Assembly (NCBI GenBank): GCA_013350335.1
Contig: CM023539.1
Span: 39,852,631 to 39,916,630 of the forward strand
Length of the DNA stretch: 64,000 nucleotides
Direction: 5' to 3'
Source: Chimonanthus salicifolius
Lineage: Eukaryota > Streptophyta > Magnoliopsida > Laurales > Calycanthaceae
Both the position numbers and the translations under genes were made by a program. Below the pieces are notes generated by a model. That model saw nothing but the letters and a program-made list of their open reading frames with translations, was not told the origin of the DNA and searched no databases. Within the stretch, counting starts at the first letter, position 1. Each line of letters opens with the position of its first letter. Shown one piece after another: positions 21,732 to 34,538 of the stretch.

Positions 21732-22020
21732 GTATCAAAATATTTTTGCATCCCCTAATAATGTGGAGGATGTTGGTAGTCAAGAGGTGAGACAATCATA
21801 AACTCTAGAAACCATTATTCATGCTTCTTGTCTTTCTTCTCAACCTACTTAGATTCTTCATTCAAGAGCTTAAAATCATATGGTTGGTATGAACTTATAT
21901 TTGTTAATTTTCTCCATACAAGTTCTTTTATCAGGTTCATCTTACTGATGGCTCTTTTTCACCTATTTTTGGTATTAGTACGATTGCTCTTGACTCATCT
22001 CTAACGATTGATTTTGATTT

Positions 22021-22081
22021 TCGAATTTACATGTGGAAAATCGTAGGATAGTCATGTAAATTGAAAAAAAAAAAAAAAACA
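22021..22081. mobile_element. 61-bp retro-insertion with 14-bp target duplication
   Basis: ATTGATTTTGATTT occurs at 22007-22020 and 22082-22095. The short insert begins TCGAATTTACATGTGGAAAA, like the end of the SINE family on the minus strand, and ends in a poly(A) run. It looks like a drastically truncated or rearranged SINE. Confidence 0.6.
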
Positions 22082-25000
22082 ATTGATTTTGATTTATGTG
22101 TTTCAACTTTGTCTAATGATATTTTTTTTCATGGTCTTATTTCGTCCCTATATCGCTGAGTCACCTTTTCTCCCACTCATTTTGTTTTCAAGACCTCATG
22201 ATTTTTCTTTTTTTTTTTAAAAAAAAAAACAAGATTTTTGGTTGCATTGAATCTCCAAGGCCATATCAGTGTCAATCATTTTCACTTAGGGGCTGGGGCT
22301 CATTTGTTACAACATTTATCAACCATCAACCATGCTCATCTGAAGCACTCCCATTTCACATACAAAATCTATTTTATTCACATTTAAGAATTTTCCCATT
22401 CAACTCTAGTATTCATCATTCATGTATATCTCCACAATCACTAATTATTTGATATTAAAAACATTCAAGATTCAACCTTCAAAATTTGTTTCAACCTTTT
22501 AAGTCTTAATTAAAACCGAGTTTCGACTTGACAAAGAAATGCAACCTTTTTTAACATCCCATTTTTGATAATAAAAAAAAATTAAAGACTTTCATCTCTT
22601 TCTGAGTTTGACAGGTACTAGATAAAAATCTAAATGTATGCGACCTCTTGTAAACCACAAACATCGAGTGACTATAAGACTCGAAGAACAAACTTTTGAT
22701 TCCTATTGATTCCTATTACCAGTTGAACTTTTAGCACCCCATTTATCATACTCTTTCTCTCACAGGCATGCATGTGATCAGGAGAGACTAGTGAATGATT
22801 TGGCAACAATCTATTTTTTCTATTGTACTTGTAAAAGAGTGATCCAAAGGTACAAAACTACAAACAGCTAAAATAGGGTCCCTCTCCCTTCAGCTTATGT
22901 TTTGAATACATTCTCAAGTTTTGGTAGGCGGAATTGCATCATTAATGTGTGGAACCCACGCCTTGATCCATTTTGGATGGCCCAGATGCATTCATCATAG
23001 CCGTCCATTAATTGGTCTTATTTTCTCAACCATCTCTCTACTCTACAAGCTGATGAGCAAAATATATAAATACCTGTGCGAAGCAGGTGAAGAATTGTTG
23101 TAGTATTCCTTAAAATTTAAAATCAAATTGAAATAGCTAATTTTTTTTTAGGAAATCTCACATTCTTACTTTAAATAATTTATTTTAAATTTTGGAGCCA
23201 AATTAAATTTGAATTTGGAGGCAAACTTTTCTATAAAATTTAAATTTTATTTTATTTGATAATGTTTTGAGTCTCACATTGAAATTGAAGGAAAAGCTCG
23301 TTGAGAGATGTGATTTATAAATACCTTTTCAATCCATTTATTTTCTTATATCTTTCATTGCTCGCGAGCCCTACTCTTGTCTTAGTGCAAGAAAAGGAAA
23401 AATAAAAAAATAATAATAATAAAGAAAGAAAGAAACAAAGGAAATAATGAATAAGAATAGAGAGAAACCAATTTGAGATTAAGAACTCAATGCCACTCTT
23501 ATGTGTAGTCAAATAACAATGCATACCCTGTATTTCTCACAAGTGTTTTCAAACTTGTGTTTAGTCAAATACAATTTTATAAAAAAACCTAAATAATACT
23601 TTTTTACATTCTTTCAAATAATTAATAGCTCTAATAAATTTTAAAACAAAGAAGAGACTACAATTTACTTGAATTAAGGTTTAAAAGTACCTATTTATGA
23701 TCAACTCATCCAAAATATCTGAATTGTGTAAACAACTTAGATACTTCAACCAATTTAAAAATTATACTTATTCACATTACTTTTAAGTCAGTAAGACTAA
23801 AGATAGAGAACTCAACATACATGTATAGTCATCTAATGTTCTATATTAGATTTGTCGCGAAACTCTTTTGAATAATTAAAATTTGATTGAACTTTTAGAA
23901 TTAAAATAGAGGTCTTACATTCGAGTCTTCATTGATTTACTTGATAAACGAGATTTGCTGTATCCATAGGATTGATCTCATGTCCAATATGAACTGGAGA
24001 TATCTATATTATTAAAAAAAATATTTGACCTTTATATAATTAAATGAGAGTTAGTAAAGACATAAGTATTCTTGTAATAAAAAAGACTGAACTTATTCTT
24101 TTATTTAATTATTATATTTAAATGATGAAAAATATACAGATATTTTTATTAAAAAATATCATTATCTTTATCAATTCTCAATTTAAAATATAAAGGGATG
24201 TTGAACAAGAGGCTATCTTAAGCAAAAGGCCAAATTGTAGGAGACCCTACCCTATGATCATTTTCTACGAGATAAGGTAGGCACCTTGTCTTTGCTGTTC
24301 TTGAGGATGGCATAAAGGCATGACTACACATGGGTGGGGTCCAGCAACTAGAATCATTTTGAGGAAGGAAATTTGTGAAAGAGGATACGTGTCATGCTTT
24401 GGGAGTTGCAAGACCACATAACAAGTACTGGAGAAGGACAAAGGCTTAGGGTTGGTAGCTGTGGAAGATAAGGTTCTTGTGACGTTGAAATGGTTTGTCC
24501 GAAACAGACATTAATTAGTGTTTAGCACTGTTTTAGTTGACAATTCTTAGACTTGTAGGCTGCGTTTGGATGAGGACATGAGGTCAACGGGGGTACCTAT
24601 TATGCCTCTGTCTCAAAATATTTTTTTATTTTTAAGATCATTTTCATTTTCATGTAGAAAGCGTCAAAAGTCAATTAATAGATTCTCTAAATTAATACAA
24701 ATTTAATAGAAAAAAATTGAGCTTTAGACGGTGTCTCGTTGTGTAGTTACTAATCAATAATATTTTCTCTAAGTCAAAACTTATAAAAAAATGTCGGTTT
24801 CCAATCATGTTAGAAGGTAATTGGGAGCTTATCGAGAATTTTAAAGTTTTGATTTAATGTGAAAATAAAGGAATAAGACAAGTAATTTGGGACAATTTCA
24901 AAATGCATATAGGACAAATATTTTGGATGGAGGAAGTAATTTTTTACTTCTTTTCTTCCACTTTTAAAAATCATTTTCAAACAAGAGATATTCATAATAT

Positions 25001-25599
25001 CTAGAGTAACCTCTTGTCAAAGATAATTTTAAATAACTCTTGTAAAATTTATCTCTCATCTACATACAGCAAAAATCATCACGTGAAGGTGTAGGAGATA
25101 TACACGTTTAGTTTTTTTCTTATATTCATAATTTATTAAAAAATTAAAATATTTTTATTATGTAGGATCTGACTTTGTCATGGTTTGTCTATTGTACCTT
25201 TATCATTTATCTTTATAGAATTTGAATAAGAGAAGGGGAGGCAAGCTTAGATATAATATGAGTAGTGACTTTTTTTATTAAAAAATAAAAATTATAAATT
25301 ATGTATTACGTACAGGGAACTAGGTTGACCAGGGTGGTGTACCAAGATGTCTCCTCTTGACTGATTTTCAAAACCAAGATCTCATTGGGATATTATAGAT
25401 TTTCTAGGGAAGAGGATGGTGAGACAGGAGAGAGGCAAGATCTTCATTATGAGGCATTCTTTCATGGTCCTTCTTTGCACAAGGTACAATTAGAAGGGAT
25501 CCATGTTATGTACGTTGGAGATTTTATTTTTGTTTTAACTCCTTTGTGCCAACTTCATTTTCCTTAATGATCTTCATTTGTTAGAATGGTTAAGGGTTT

Positions 25600-26256
25600 G
25601 TTTTGTTTTTTCTCTTGTAGGCTGTCTTGCTTAGATTTATGGCTAGATTAGGGTTGTTGATAAGTCCTAAATCCAATTCAAATCACTCTAAGGTGGACCA
25701 TCTTATCAGCTATTACTTATTTGTCTATGCATGATATGATTTGTTTTCTCATCATTATCATTAGGATAAGGTCTCAATTAACTTTTTTTTTCTCATCCAC
25801 TACTTCTATTTGGAATGTCATTCTGGACAAGTTTGGCATTCAGTGGACTATACCTTCATTTGTAGTTAAACTTTCCTTCACTTGGAAGAGTTTTGATACG
25901 CCATCTAAGGTGTGTTATTCTTTGGCATCTGGCTCTCTTCGCTACCATTTGGGGTATCTTGTGGAAGCGTAATAACAGAGTATTTCGAATAGTGCTGAAA
26001 GTACCCAATGCATTGACAACTGTGTTCTTGCTAAATGTGCTGCGTCGGCGTCTTCCGTCTTGACCTCCAAAATTTTTCCATGACCGACATGATGCCTGCC
26101 TGGAAAGAGTATATTGACTTTCCTAATTTCATTTGTGTATTGGGGGTATCTTCTTTGGGGGTTTGGGGCTTTTGCCTTTTTTCTTTTTCATTGTAATATC
26201 TTTTTATACGTCTGGTGATTTTAATATATTTTGCTTTACCATTTCAAAAACAAAAA
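25600..26256 (+). mobile_element. LINE 3' fragment
   Basis: The + strand at about 25925-26060 encodes WHLALFATIWGILWKRNNRV and following residues, the C-terminal end of the LINE zf-RVT region. A T-rich 3' UTR and a short A-rich end follow near 26256. The 5' limit is uncertain. Confidence 0.6.
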
Positions 26257-27528
26257 CTTTGAGGCATATTTAGGTCATATTATTTAATGATTAAGATGTC
26301 CATATTATTCACATAGCTGCTACTAGAAGAAAAGGGTCCAACTTGACCAGGCCAAAGCCCTTCAACTCTTTTGTTAATGGGGTGAAATTGCAAAGCATCA
26401 TCAATGCTTTTAAAGTTAGACCAGATACATGAATGCTTTTGCGGTTGAATGGCTTCACTAGATAAGAATTAAATATGTAAATTAGTCACATTAAGAACCA
26501 ATTGAATTGAGCATTTCTAATCATTTGATATCGGTGATAAAAATAAAATTTTCTTTCCGAAAATGAATTTTCTTCTGCAATTGTTAATGCCAGAGGTTCC
26601 AACTATATTTCCAAAGCACACTACACTGTATTTAGTCCTATAATTTTCTTTTTTAAATTTACACGTAGGAACCCGCAGGATACAAATTGAATTTTTTTAG
26701 CCCTATAAATTGACATCTTCAATGAATACTACTTTCAAAACAAAGAGCTATAAGGTTCTTTTGAAATTGTTTTATTCCCTTCTTAACTTATTTTGAAACA
26801 CCATCTAATCTTAACACGCAATGGCTTGTGCATCTAAAACTCAGTTCTATATTTCAGGCCTCCCGAGTGAATTCCACTAGACATATGACTTGTGTTATCT
26901 ATGAATCTTGACATTCTTTTCATCGTTGACTCGTCGTACATTAGGACCCTATGCATCCCAATTGACTTTCTCTAATGGTTCACCTCTCGCTGTAATTTCT
27001 TTATTAGGACTTGAACATGGGATTTTGTGCTTTCTTTCATCACCATCATCATCAAAGTCATTTATCCTATCAATCTGGAGTTAGCTTTTATATTTGACTT
27101 TGACAAATTATTTTCATTGACTGATTGTCCTATTTGATGCCCATGGAACTTCAACCTACAACCTCTAGGCTGTAATAATGTGTCTTAACTAGTTGTTTTT
27201 CAAGTTCTTGTCAATTATTAAGGACTTTGACCAATATACCAAAAGCTTAGAGCTGATGAAATACTAAAAATCAGTCATATACTTTTACACTCCACTAGGC
27301 ATATGACTTCTTTTACACTTCACCACGCATGCGATAAGTCATAGATGAATTTCAACTACTATTACCCTACATTCTTGTATTTGAAAAAAATAATAATAGA
27401 GAATTTAGTAGTAGAAGACATTGATGAAATAGAACGTATAAAAAGAAATTGTTTTATTTACAGCTCGAATGAAAATAATAGTAATGCCTTGCTCATAGTT
27501 CAATACACTCTCTTTTACGTATGGGACT

Positions 27529-28454
27529 CAGGGATAAAATTATCAGCTGATACGTATCGCAATAATCCGTACAACTGTTGAATCAGCTATACGGGTCAAT
27601 AAAGTGAGTGATATCGGCTGATATTACATAGTATCAACCAATATTGTATAGTTTCAACCGATGCATAATTTTTAATTTAGAAAAATGATTTCGACCTTTT
27701 TCGAGTTGAATCTTGTATTGGGTGTGATTTTAAAAATGTTTAGAAGCAAATTCTTCAAGTTTGAATGATATTTATCATTTCCAAGCATATTTCCCTAAAA
27801 TTTGACCATTTTGAGTTATTTTCATCATTTTTTTTTCTGAATTTTGCTCTAAAAGACAATCTCAAATTATGATTTTTTTTGTGAAAATAATTTAATGAAA
27901 TAATATACACTGATTGTAGAATTCAATGGACATGTGTTAATATGATTAGCATAGTCTGTAGGTGTCTGCCTGATTTTCAAGATTTTTTTGAAAAATTAAT
28001 AAAATTACATACAAATGTTTCTAGATTTAAATGAAGAACCTTTAATGTGATGATATAGTTTTTAGGCTGTTTGTGTTATTTTTAATATTTTAATATTTTT
28101 ATAAAATTCATAATTTTTTAATAATTTTTTTTTATGAATTATAATAGAAGATACATGTCAGTTTGAGATATATTTTCATTAAGTGTTTTATCATGTTGAT
28201 TTTCTAATTTGTAAATTTTTTAGGATATTTTTCAAATCTTTAGGACATATTTTATTCGTATTGAAATTTTGACTTTTAAAATTTTAAACTTCAAAAAGAT
28301 GATCATTATTTTTAACAAGAATATGCTCAGCTTAGATTTTTCCACTTTTCCTTCTTTTTCATATTTTTCTATGTTTTCTTTTAAATATAGGAGAGAAAAA
28401 CCGTATCAACGATACAAGCATATCTACGATACGTATCGGATATTAAAACCCATG
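27529..28454. mobile_element. Long (926-bp) member of the ATCGGCCGAT hAT-like family
   Basis: ATGGGACT (27521-27528) and ATGGGACC (28455-28462) form a near-perfect 8-bp duplication. The left end reads CAGGGATAAAATTATCAGCT followed by GATACGTATCG. The right end reads GATACGTATCGG then ATATTAAAACCCATG, so the ends form an imperfect inverted repeat. The AT-rich interior is homologous to 32660-33540. No transposase is encoded. Confidence 0.82.
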
Positions 28455-28780
28455 ATGGGACCTAGGGTGGATGTGTGGGTGGTGGATTTTAAACCCAAAA
28501 GGGAACAGACAATTAGACAAATCTTTTTATGTAGTTGATGATAAGATTCAGTTTGAAGAGGGTTGGAGAGACAAGAAAATAGCTTTAGCCTTGTCTTCTT
28601 CCCAGCACGTGTGACCCACACGAACACTCTTTCCACTTGATATCAATTAGCAACCATTGCCTTTTCTATCTATAAAAATGGTTCAGATGACTCCTGCACA
28701 CTGCAACATTCATCGCCAACTCTTCCATTTTCTCAGCCTTTTGAAATCTTTCTGATTCCATTTTCTCAGTCTCTAGAATC

Positions 28781-28784
<4 letters not shown>

Positions 28785-28823
<39 letters not shown>
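28785..28823 (+). repeat. (TC)n microsatellite
   Basis: About 39 bp of alternating T and C. Confidence 0.97.
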
Positions 28824-28828
<5 letters not shown>

Positions 28829-29365
28829 GGGTGTTCATCCATACCAATACAGGCACCTGAAGCTTCGCACGTGGCAAAGTTGCTTGAGGCACGTACGAGA
28901 ACAGAAAGCAAGGCTTTATATCATGTGGAGGTGTATCGTCATTTTACTGTGTTGGCATGATTGATTTTATGGGAGGAGAACATACGATAGTTCCCTTGGC
29001 CCTTTAAAGTACTTCCTTCTAGCTCCATATTCGCACGATCAATGGCTGAAACAACGTCACGGTGTTCAAACTGTCTTTGCACTGCGTGTTCTTGGACTCG
29101 TTTACATCGACACCAAGCCTGTCTTTTTTGCACATGAATTGTAACTTGTAGATGATCTGAACCCGTCGGAAACGAGCTCCCTAAGAGGCAATGGAGGTCC
29201 CGCCGGTGGTGTAGATCGAAAGGGATGTGATGAGAGGTTTCTCCCACAAATTTATATGGTTGAGATCGTTTGGGCAATTTGTAAATATGGAAGATTATGC
29301 AATATTATTTAACAAATTTTATTTTTAATGTTATTTTTGGAAAAAAAAATTATATTCTTTCACTC

Positions 29366-29480
29366 GAAAGGGCCACTCTCTCTAGAGTTATCAGGTGTGT
29401 ATGGGTAGGAAGATTTGTATATGCTTTGATGATTAATGAAGTGTTCTAAGAGATTTAGACACCTTGATTATAAAAAAGGA
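29366..29480 (+). mobile_element. Au-type SINE, 3' portion
   Basis: GAAAGGGCCACTCTCTCTAG, GTGTGTATGGGTAGGAAGAT and ACACCTTGATTATAAAAAAG align with the fragment at 21186-21315 and end in an A-rich tail. The 5' tRNA-like part is missing. Confidence 0.7.
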
Positions 29481-29558
29481 AAGAAGATGATCATAACAAA
29501 TGAACAGTTCAAATACACGATTTAAATAGATAAATAATCCATGTTAATGTAATAGAAG

Positions 29559-29819
29559 CAGGGGTTTAAATATCGGCCGATACGTATCGTATCGGCCGAT
29601 ATATATCGGTTTTGGATATATGAATATCGGCTGATATGTATCGTATCGGCCAATATTCACAATATCGGCCTTGATATCGGCCGTATTATATCGGCCCGAT
29701 ATTTAAAAAAACAAGGAAGAAAGAGAAAAATATCGGCCGATATATCGGCCGATAGCGATATATCGGTCGACATATCGTATCGGCCGATATATCGGCCGAT
29801 ACCGATTTTTAAACCCCTG
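29559..29819. mobile_element. Best-preserved ATCGGCCGAT hAT-like MITE (261 bp)
   Basis: AATAGAAG at 29551-29558 is repeated exactly at 29820-29827. The ends are CAGGGGTTTAAATATCGG and CCGATTTTTAAACCCCTG, inverted with one mismatch over 18 bp. Inside I count six exact ATCGGCCGAT palindromes, two near the left end and four near the right, plus variants (ATCGGTCGAC, ATCGGCTGAT, ATCGGCCAAT). A purine-rich spacer separates the two halves. The 8-bp duplication with CAGGGG ends is the hAT signature. Confidence 0.93.
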
Positions 29820-30511
29820 AATAGAAGATCACATCAAAAAAACGGTTTAAACTTAATAATTCAAACAGGTGGACTAACACAAGTGAGCAGTCCATATATG
29901 AGAGAGATCAAAGATTTGGATATATAATTAGAAAAAATCATACCCCACCCACCAACAATCCAAACTCTTGTGTACTGACCACACCATAAATTTCAAAAAA
30001 TGTTGGGAGGTTGAGTTAGCTTCCTTAGCCATGGAGATCGTCCATAAACTTTTTAAGTGAGCCACACATTTTTTTATGGTGTTAAAGAAAATGACAAGGA
30101 TAATGCATAGATTAAAATTTCATCATCGTATGATCATCTTAGCTCAGTGATTTTAGACCTCGAGAATTTTAGTGTTGTAAGTCACTTGTTTTTCATAGTC
30201 TCTAAAAAAAGTCAAATTGTACAAAAAGAAAAACCAACAAAAATGGTATGAATACAAATCGGTATTCGATGAATATAAAAATGTCGGATTAATTAGACAA
30301 TGGAAATCATAGAAAATATCATATATGCTAACCCGCCTCCGCGAGTGGTGAGAAAAAGATTGTTTATTTAGAAGGGTTTAAAGACTCCTTCAGATTTAAG
30401 AAATGTTTGTTGTGTTCCTATACGTTCAATATCTTCTTTCTTTCGCATATCATTACCAATGCATCACTGAATCTAGACAAATTTCACTAAATGGAGAAGA
30501 CTATTAAGGAG

Positions 30512-30642
30512 CTGGGGTCAAAAAAAATGGTCTCGACCGACATTTTTCTTTTTCTTTATTTCTTTTTTTACAAAAACGGCCGATATGATGCGGCTGAGAT
30601 ATTTGCCGATACGATTTATATCGGCCGATATTCGGACCCCTG
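30512..30642. mobile_element. 131-bp deletion member of the ATCGGCCGAT hAT-like family
   Basis: TTAAGGAG at 30504-30511 is repeated exactly at 30643-30650. The ends are CTGGGGTC and GGACCCCTG. The right half keeps CGGCCGATATGATG and ATCGGCCGAT motifs; the left half is mostly T-rich. Confidence 0.9.
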
Positions 30643-30879
30643 TTAAGGAGTGGACAAAAACCCAAGTGTTGAATTAGGTAATTGTCCTTTGATTGTGGCT
30701 GGGTCCCTGCTTCTCTCTGTTTTTCTTGTGTGTTTAGATTGTGTTGTATTCACATTGATTAGATCACCCAGCTATTGGTCTTGTACAGCAAAATTGAGAG
30801 GGAGATCTTTATTCTCTTTTTTTATAACATGGGTATTTTTATTTTATATTAGAGGTGACACTGATCCCATAGATACACG

Positions 30880-30985
30880 GAACCACTTGCAAACTTTGTC
30901 CATCAGATTGGTCTGAAAGAAGTCGAAACCAAGACCTAAATCTTAAATCAACTGAGCTATTCGTACAGATTGAGAGAGAGCTCTT
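30880..30985 (-). repeat. Decayed tRNA-derived SINE fragment
   Basis: On the minus strand GAATAGCTCAGTTGATTTAA resembles a pol III A box and GGTCTTGGTTTCGACTTC a B box. No tail or duplication is visible. Confidence 0.4.
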
Positions 30986-32270
30986 TACTTTCTTATATTT
31001 TTCTCATAATGCCTATTAGTGTTTAAGAGGTCCGAGATTGATATTGGACTCTTTAATATAAAAACCTTTATCTCCAAGATATTCTGATGCTCTCATTTTC
31101 AGAGCCTATTTTCTTTTTTCGCCTGTGGAAGTTTTCTTTTCTATGGAAATTAGCCCATGAGGCCATTTTTAAAGCAGATGTTAAATAATCATTAGTGAGG
31201 GACCTGTAATAAATAATAAAGAGATTTAGAAAATTTGTAATCATTTTAGAAAGTAAATTTGACATTGATCGAATGACTCTATCTTTTAAGCATCATAGTC
31301 TCTAATTTTTACGGCCCAATTTAGAAAAAAAAAAAAAAAAACTCATGATTAATATGTAATAATCACATTTTATTGAGTAGAGAATAAATTCTAGAGAATG
31401 TGCAATATAATATGTTTTGAAATGCTTTATATAGATTATAGAAATGGCTAGAAATCCAAACTTCAGAAGTATGGGTTCATTGATTTAAGATAATTTTTTA
31501 AATTACTTTTTTTTTTAAAAAAAATCAAGAAGTTCAAGTCTTTTAGAGCACGAGACGAATCCTTGAGACATGTGTAAAACTCTCTATCCACACACTGATT
31601 TTTTTTTAAATTCCATTTTCATTTTTAGACCTTTCCAATCATTAAAATGGAGTTAAGTGGACTCTAGATAAAATACAAAAGTTTAAAGATTATAAACTAA
31701 ATTTAAAGCTCTTAAAACTTAAAGAGCTTTTTAAAAAGAAGTAGCTTTGTTTTTCTCAATTTCCTGTTTATATTTAGACTTTTTATGGACAAATCACATT
31801 GAGTCAAAGTGGACCATTGATTTATCACACTGATTCAAACTGAGTTCAATTTAAAATGTAAAAAACCCCTTTTTTTAAGTACAATAATAATTTATAAATC
31901 TAAGAAATTAAACAACCCAATGAAAAAACACCCATGCATCTAATATATATAGACAGCACTTCTGTTCAATGTGGGTAGGGTCATACTCGTCACAAGGAGA
32001 CTGACTAACCATCTAAATGGTCCATGTACTCGTGATTAGTTGGAATATTGGAATATATGGCTAGGAGACCAGTTTTTTACTCTATTTAATTATTCTAGTT
32101 TTAAATAATAGATTATAAAAAGTCAATAATTTATGATATTTAAAATAGTAAAAGTTAAGATTACTAGAAACTTTGAAACTTTGCCTACGTCTTAATTGTG
32201 TATTTTTTATATATTATTTATGAAATAAATATAATTTAAATTTATTCAAATATTATATATATATTTTTTT

Positions 32271-32345
32271 TGAATTTACATGTGGGAAACCGTGGGAAAC
32301 CCAGCGTAAAACTCCCAAGGGTGATACCCACTGCCCTTAGGGCTA
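32271..32345 (-). mobile_element. SINE 3' fragment
   Basis: A T-run followed by GAATTTACATGTGGGAAACC, AAACTCCCAAGGGTGATACC and CACTGCCCTTAGGG matches, on the minus strand, the 3' part of the SINE family seen at 52074-52166. Confidence 0.7.
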
Positions 32346-32349
32346 GTTT

Positions 32350-32565
32350 ATTGGGTGCCCATCTTAACACGGGAATAGTCTTTTAGGAGACACGGATTTT
32401 TCGGACTTTCCACTTTACCCCCATCCGTCCACATCGAATTTTTTTAAAAATCAGACATTAGGAAATCGGTGCACCGACCGGATCACTTTCCTCAAATTTT
32501 TATTTTCCAGTGATTCGATCGGTGCACTGATTCACTGGAAAATGAACCGATTCATGGATGTTTTA
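32350..32565. repeat. Probable diverged relative of the GGGTAGC MITE family
   Basis: It starts GGGTGCCCATCTTAACACGG and contains GGAGACACGGATTT, as does the MITE at 52429-52793, then CGGTGCACCGACCGGATCAC and an inverted CCAGTGA/TCACTGG pair. The right end was not identified. Confidence 0.4.
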
Positions 32566-32659
32566 TTTTATCTATACTCATGTACTCAACCGTCATTCCG
32601 TCAGCATCATCTATAGAATTAGGTATGGGTGGAAACGGTATACGAATAGATATTTTGGT

Positions 32660-33540
32660 TGTTGATATGTATCAGCGATACGCAATATATTGAATTGGCT
32701 AAATATGAAACACCAATACAGTTAGGTGTATCCGCTGATATAGGTTGTTTTCATTTTTCAAAAATATCGGTTTGGACCTATTTTCGTGTTATTTTAATCA
32801 ATCTTTTCAAATTTAAAAAGGTTTATAAACAAGTTATTGAATTTTAGATTTAGTTTAAGTTACTTCCATCATTTTTTTACTATTTTGAGTTATTTTTATT
32901 ATTTTTTCGAGTTGGTTCTAAGATAATCTCAAATTTTAAATTTTTTGTGAAAATAATTTGATGAAATAATATCAAGTGCTTATGGAATCCAATGGAGATG
33001 CATTATATCATTCACATAATTTATAGGGTGTTCACGTGATCTCCAAGTTTTTTAGAAAAATTTGATAAAAGTCAACATTTCTAAAATACTTCCCATTTTT
33101 TAGTTTCTTGTTGAAAATAAATAACTGAAATGATATATAAATGTTTCTAGATTTAAATGAAAAACCCTTAACGTGAGTGGTAGAGTTTCTAGGGTCTTTG
33201 TCCAATTTTTTTAATATTTCGACTTTTTACCGAAACTCATAATGTTTTAGTAAAAAATTTATTAATTGTAATATAAGATACATGTCACCAGAGGATATTC
33301 GAGAATAGGAAGTTCATACCACTTATTTCTTCATCTTGGTTTCTTCATTCATTAAATTTTTAGATATTTTCTAAAGTTTTAGGTCATTTTTCAAATTTTC
33401 AAAACGGATTGAAATTTTGACTTTGAAGTGTTTAAAACTCCATAAAAATGATTGTTACTTAAAAAATGCTCACCCTATTTTTTTCTATTTTTCTATTATT
33501 TTTATGTATTTTTTCAAATGAAAAAATTAAAGAGCAAAGA
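32660..33540. repeat. Diverged copy of the 926-bp hAT-like element interior
   Basis: Collinear blocks are shared with 27529-28454, for example TTTTTTGTGAAAATAATTT, GAAATAATAT followed by CCAATGGA, and TAGATTTAAATGAA. The similarity runs through to the GATTGAAATTTTGAC segment. The left side carries TATCAGCGATACGCAATAT. Neither terminal repeat nor target duplication could be defined. Confidence 0.65.
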
Positions 33541-34538
33541 GAGAGAAAGTGCATCAGCTTAATGCTGTCTCTATAATTTGATCCCTACCATCATCATCGT
33601 TTATGAAAATAATTTGTCAAATCTAAAAATAAAAACTAATTGACTATCTAATCTAGACATCCATTGGACTTGAAACTTATAATCGTTAGACTGTAACAAT
33701 GAGTCTTAATCAATTGAACTACAAATTCTTTGACGTCCAAGGTCAATAGAATCCATCGTTCTCCAAAATTTATTTCGTTGAGGCAATCTTCTCTTTCCTT
33801 ATTTTTTTTTTTCTAGTTTCAAAAGTATTATGATAATTTTACCTTTTCCTAGCATATACGAGATGCAAACAGATTAAACCATCAGATTCTAAAGTAGAGA
33901 TGTCAGTGGGTAGGCTGCTTTTGGATGGAGTAATGGCCCGTTATTCTTGTTTGGCAATTAAAAGGTGGGCGTAATTAACTTTTTACTCCTCCCTTCTATT
34001 TTTTAAAACCCTTTCAAACAAATGGTATTTATAATATCCAGTATCCAGAGTAACCCCTGGTCAAGGATAATCCTGGGTAACCTCTGTAGATTTTACCTCT
34101 CATCCAAACGCAGCCAAGTATGGGAAACATCTGGCTTAAGAAATTTGAGCCCCATGATTTGGACTTGTTTAACTGAGCTTCAAGCAGTCCAGGTTTAATT
34201 TCGGGCCCAACTTTGGGTCCACATTGTATTAAACCCAAAACCCATAATGGATCTTGCCGATCATACACGTATATATAAGAGGCATGTTACAGTAGTACAT
34301 ATTGATACATGATCACCTTTTAAAGTTTTCCTTTTCCATTCAATCTTATTATTAAAAATTATATAATCACAACTGCTACTCAAGTTGAGTCCAAGATTGA
34401 ATTAAAAATTGCTGCCAATGATTGAACTCAGGCCATCTAGGTGTGTGTCTATTTATATATATTATATATTTTTTGCATTGTTTTGAATTAAATTTAAGGA
34501 TTTTGGATGAGAGAGAGAGACAGCAGGTCATCTGAGGG

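Larger units (their letters stand above)
19310..27520. other. Gene-free, AT-rich intergenic region
   Basis: I found no convincing coding sequence. The region holds a SINE, a CGGGT-family remnant (about 20008-20215), a TRIM-like element (21428-21731), an Au-SINE 3' end (21186-21315), a small retro-insertion (22021-22081) and a LINE end (25600-26256). The remainder is AT-rich with no recognisable structure. Confidence 0.6.

Noticed and set aside
28424..29277. Minus-strand frames near 28.4-29.3 kb as a small gene
   Set aside because: One frame runs through a (TC)n microsatellite and none shows a conserved motif or paired splice signals.
29559..29819. CRISPR-like or satellite array of ATCGGCCGAT repeats
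   Set aside because: Repeats are irregularly spaced, lack unique spacers, and are enclosed by inverted ends and an 8-bp duplication in a plant genome.
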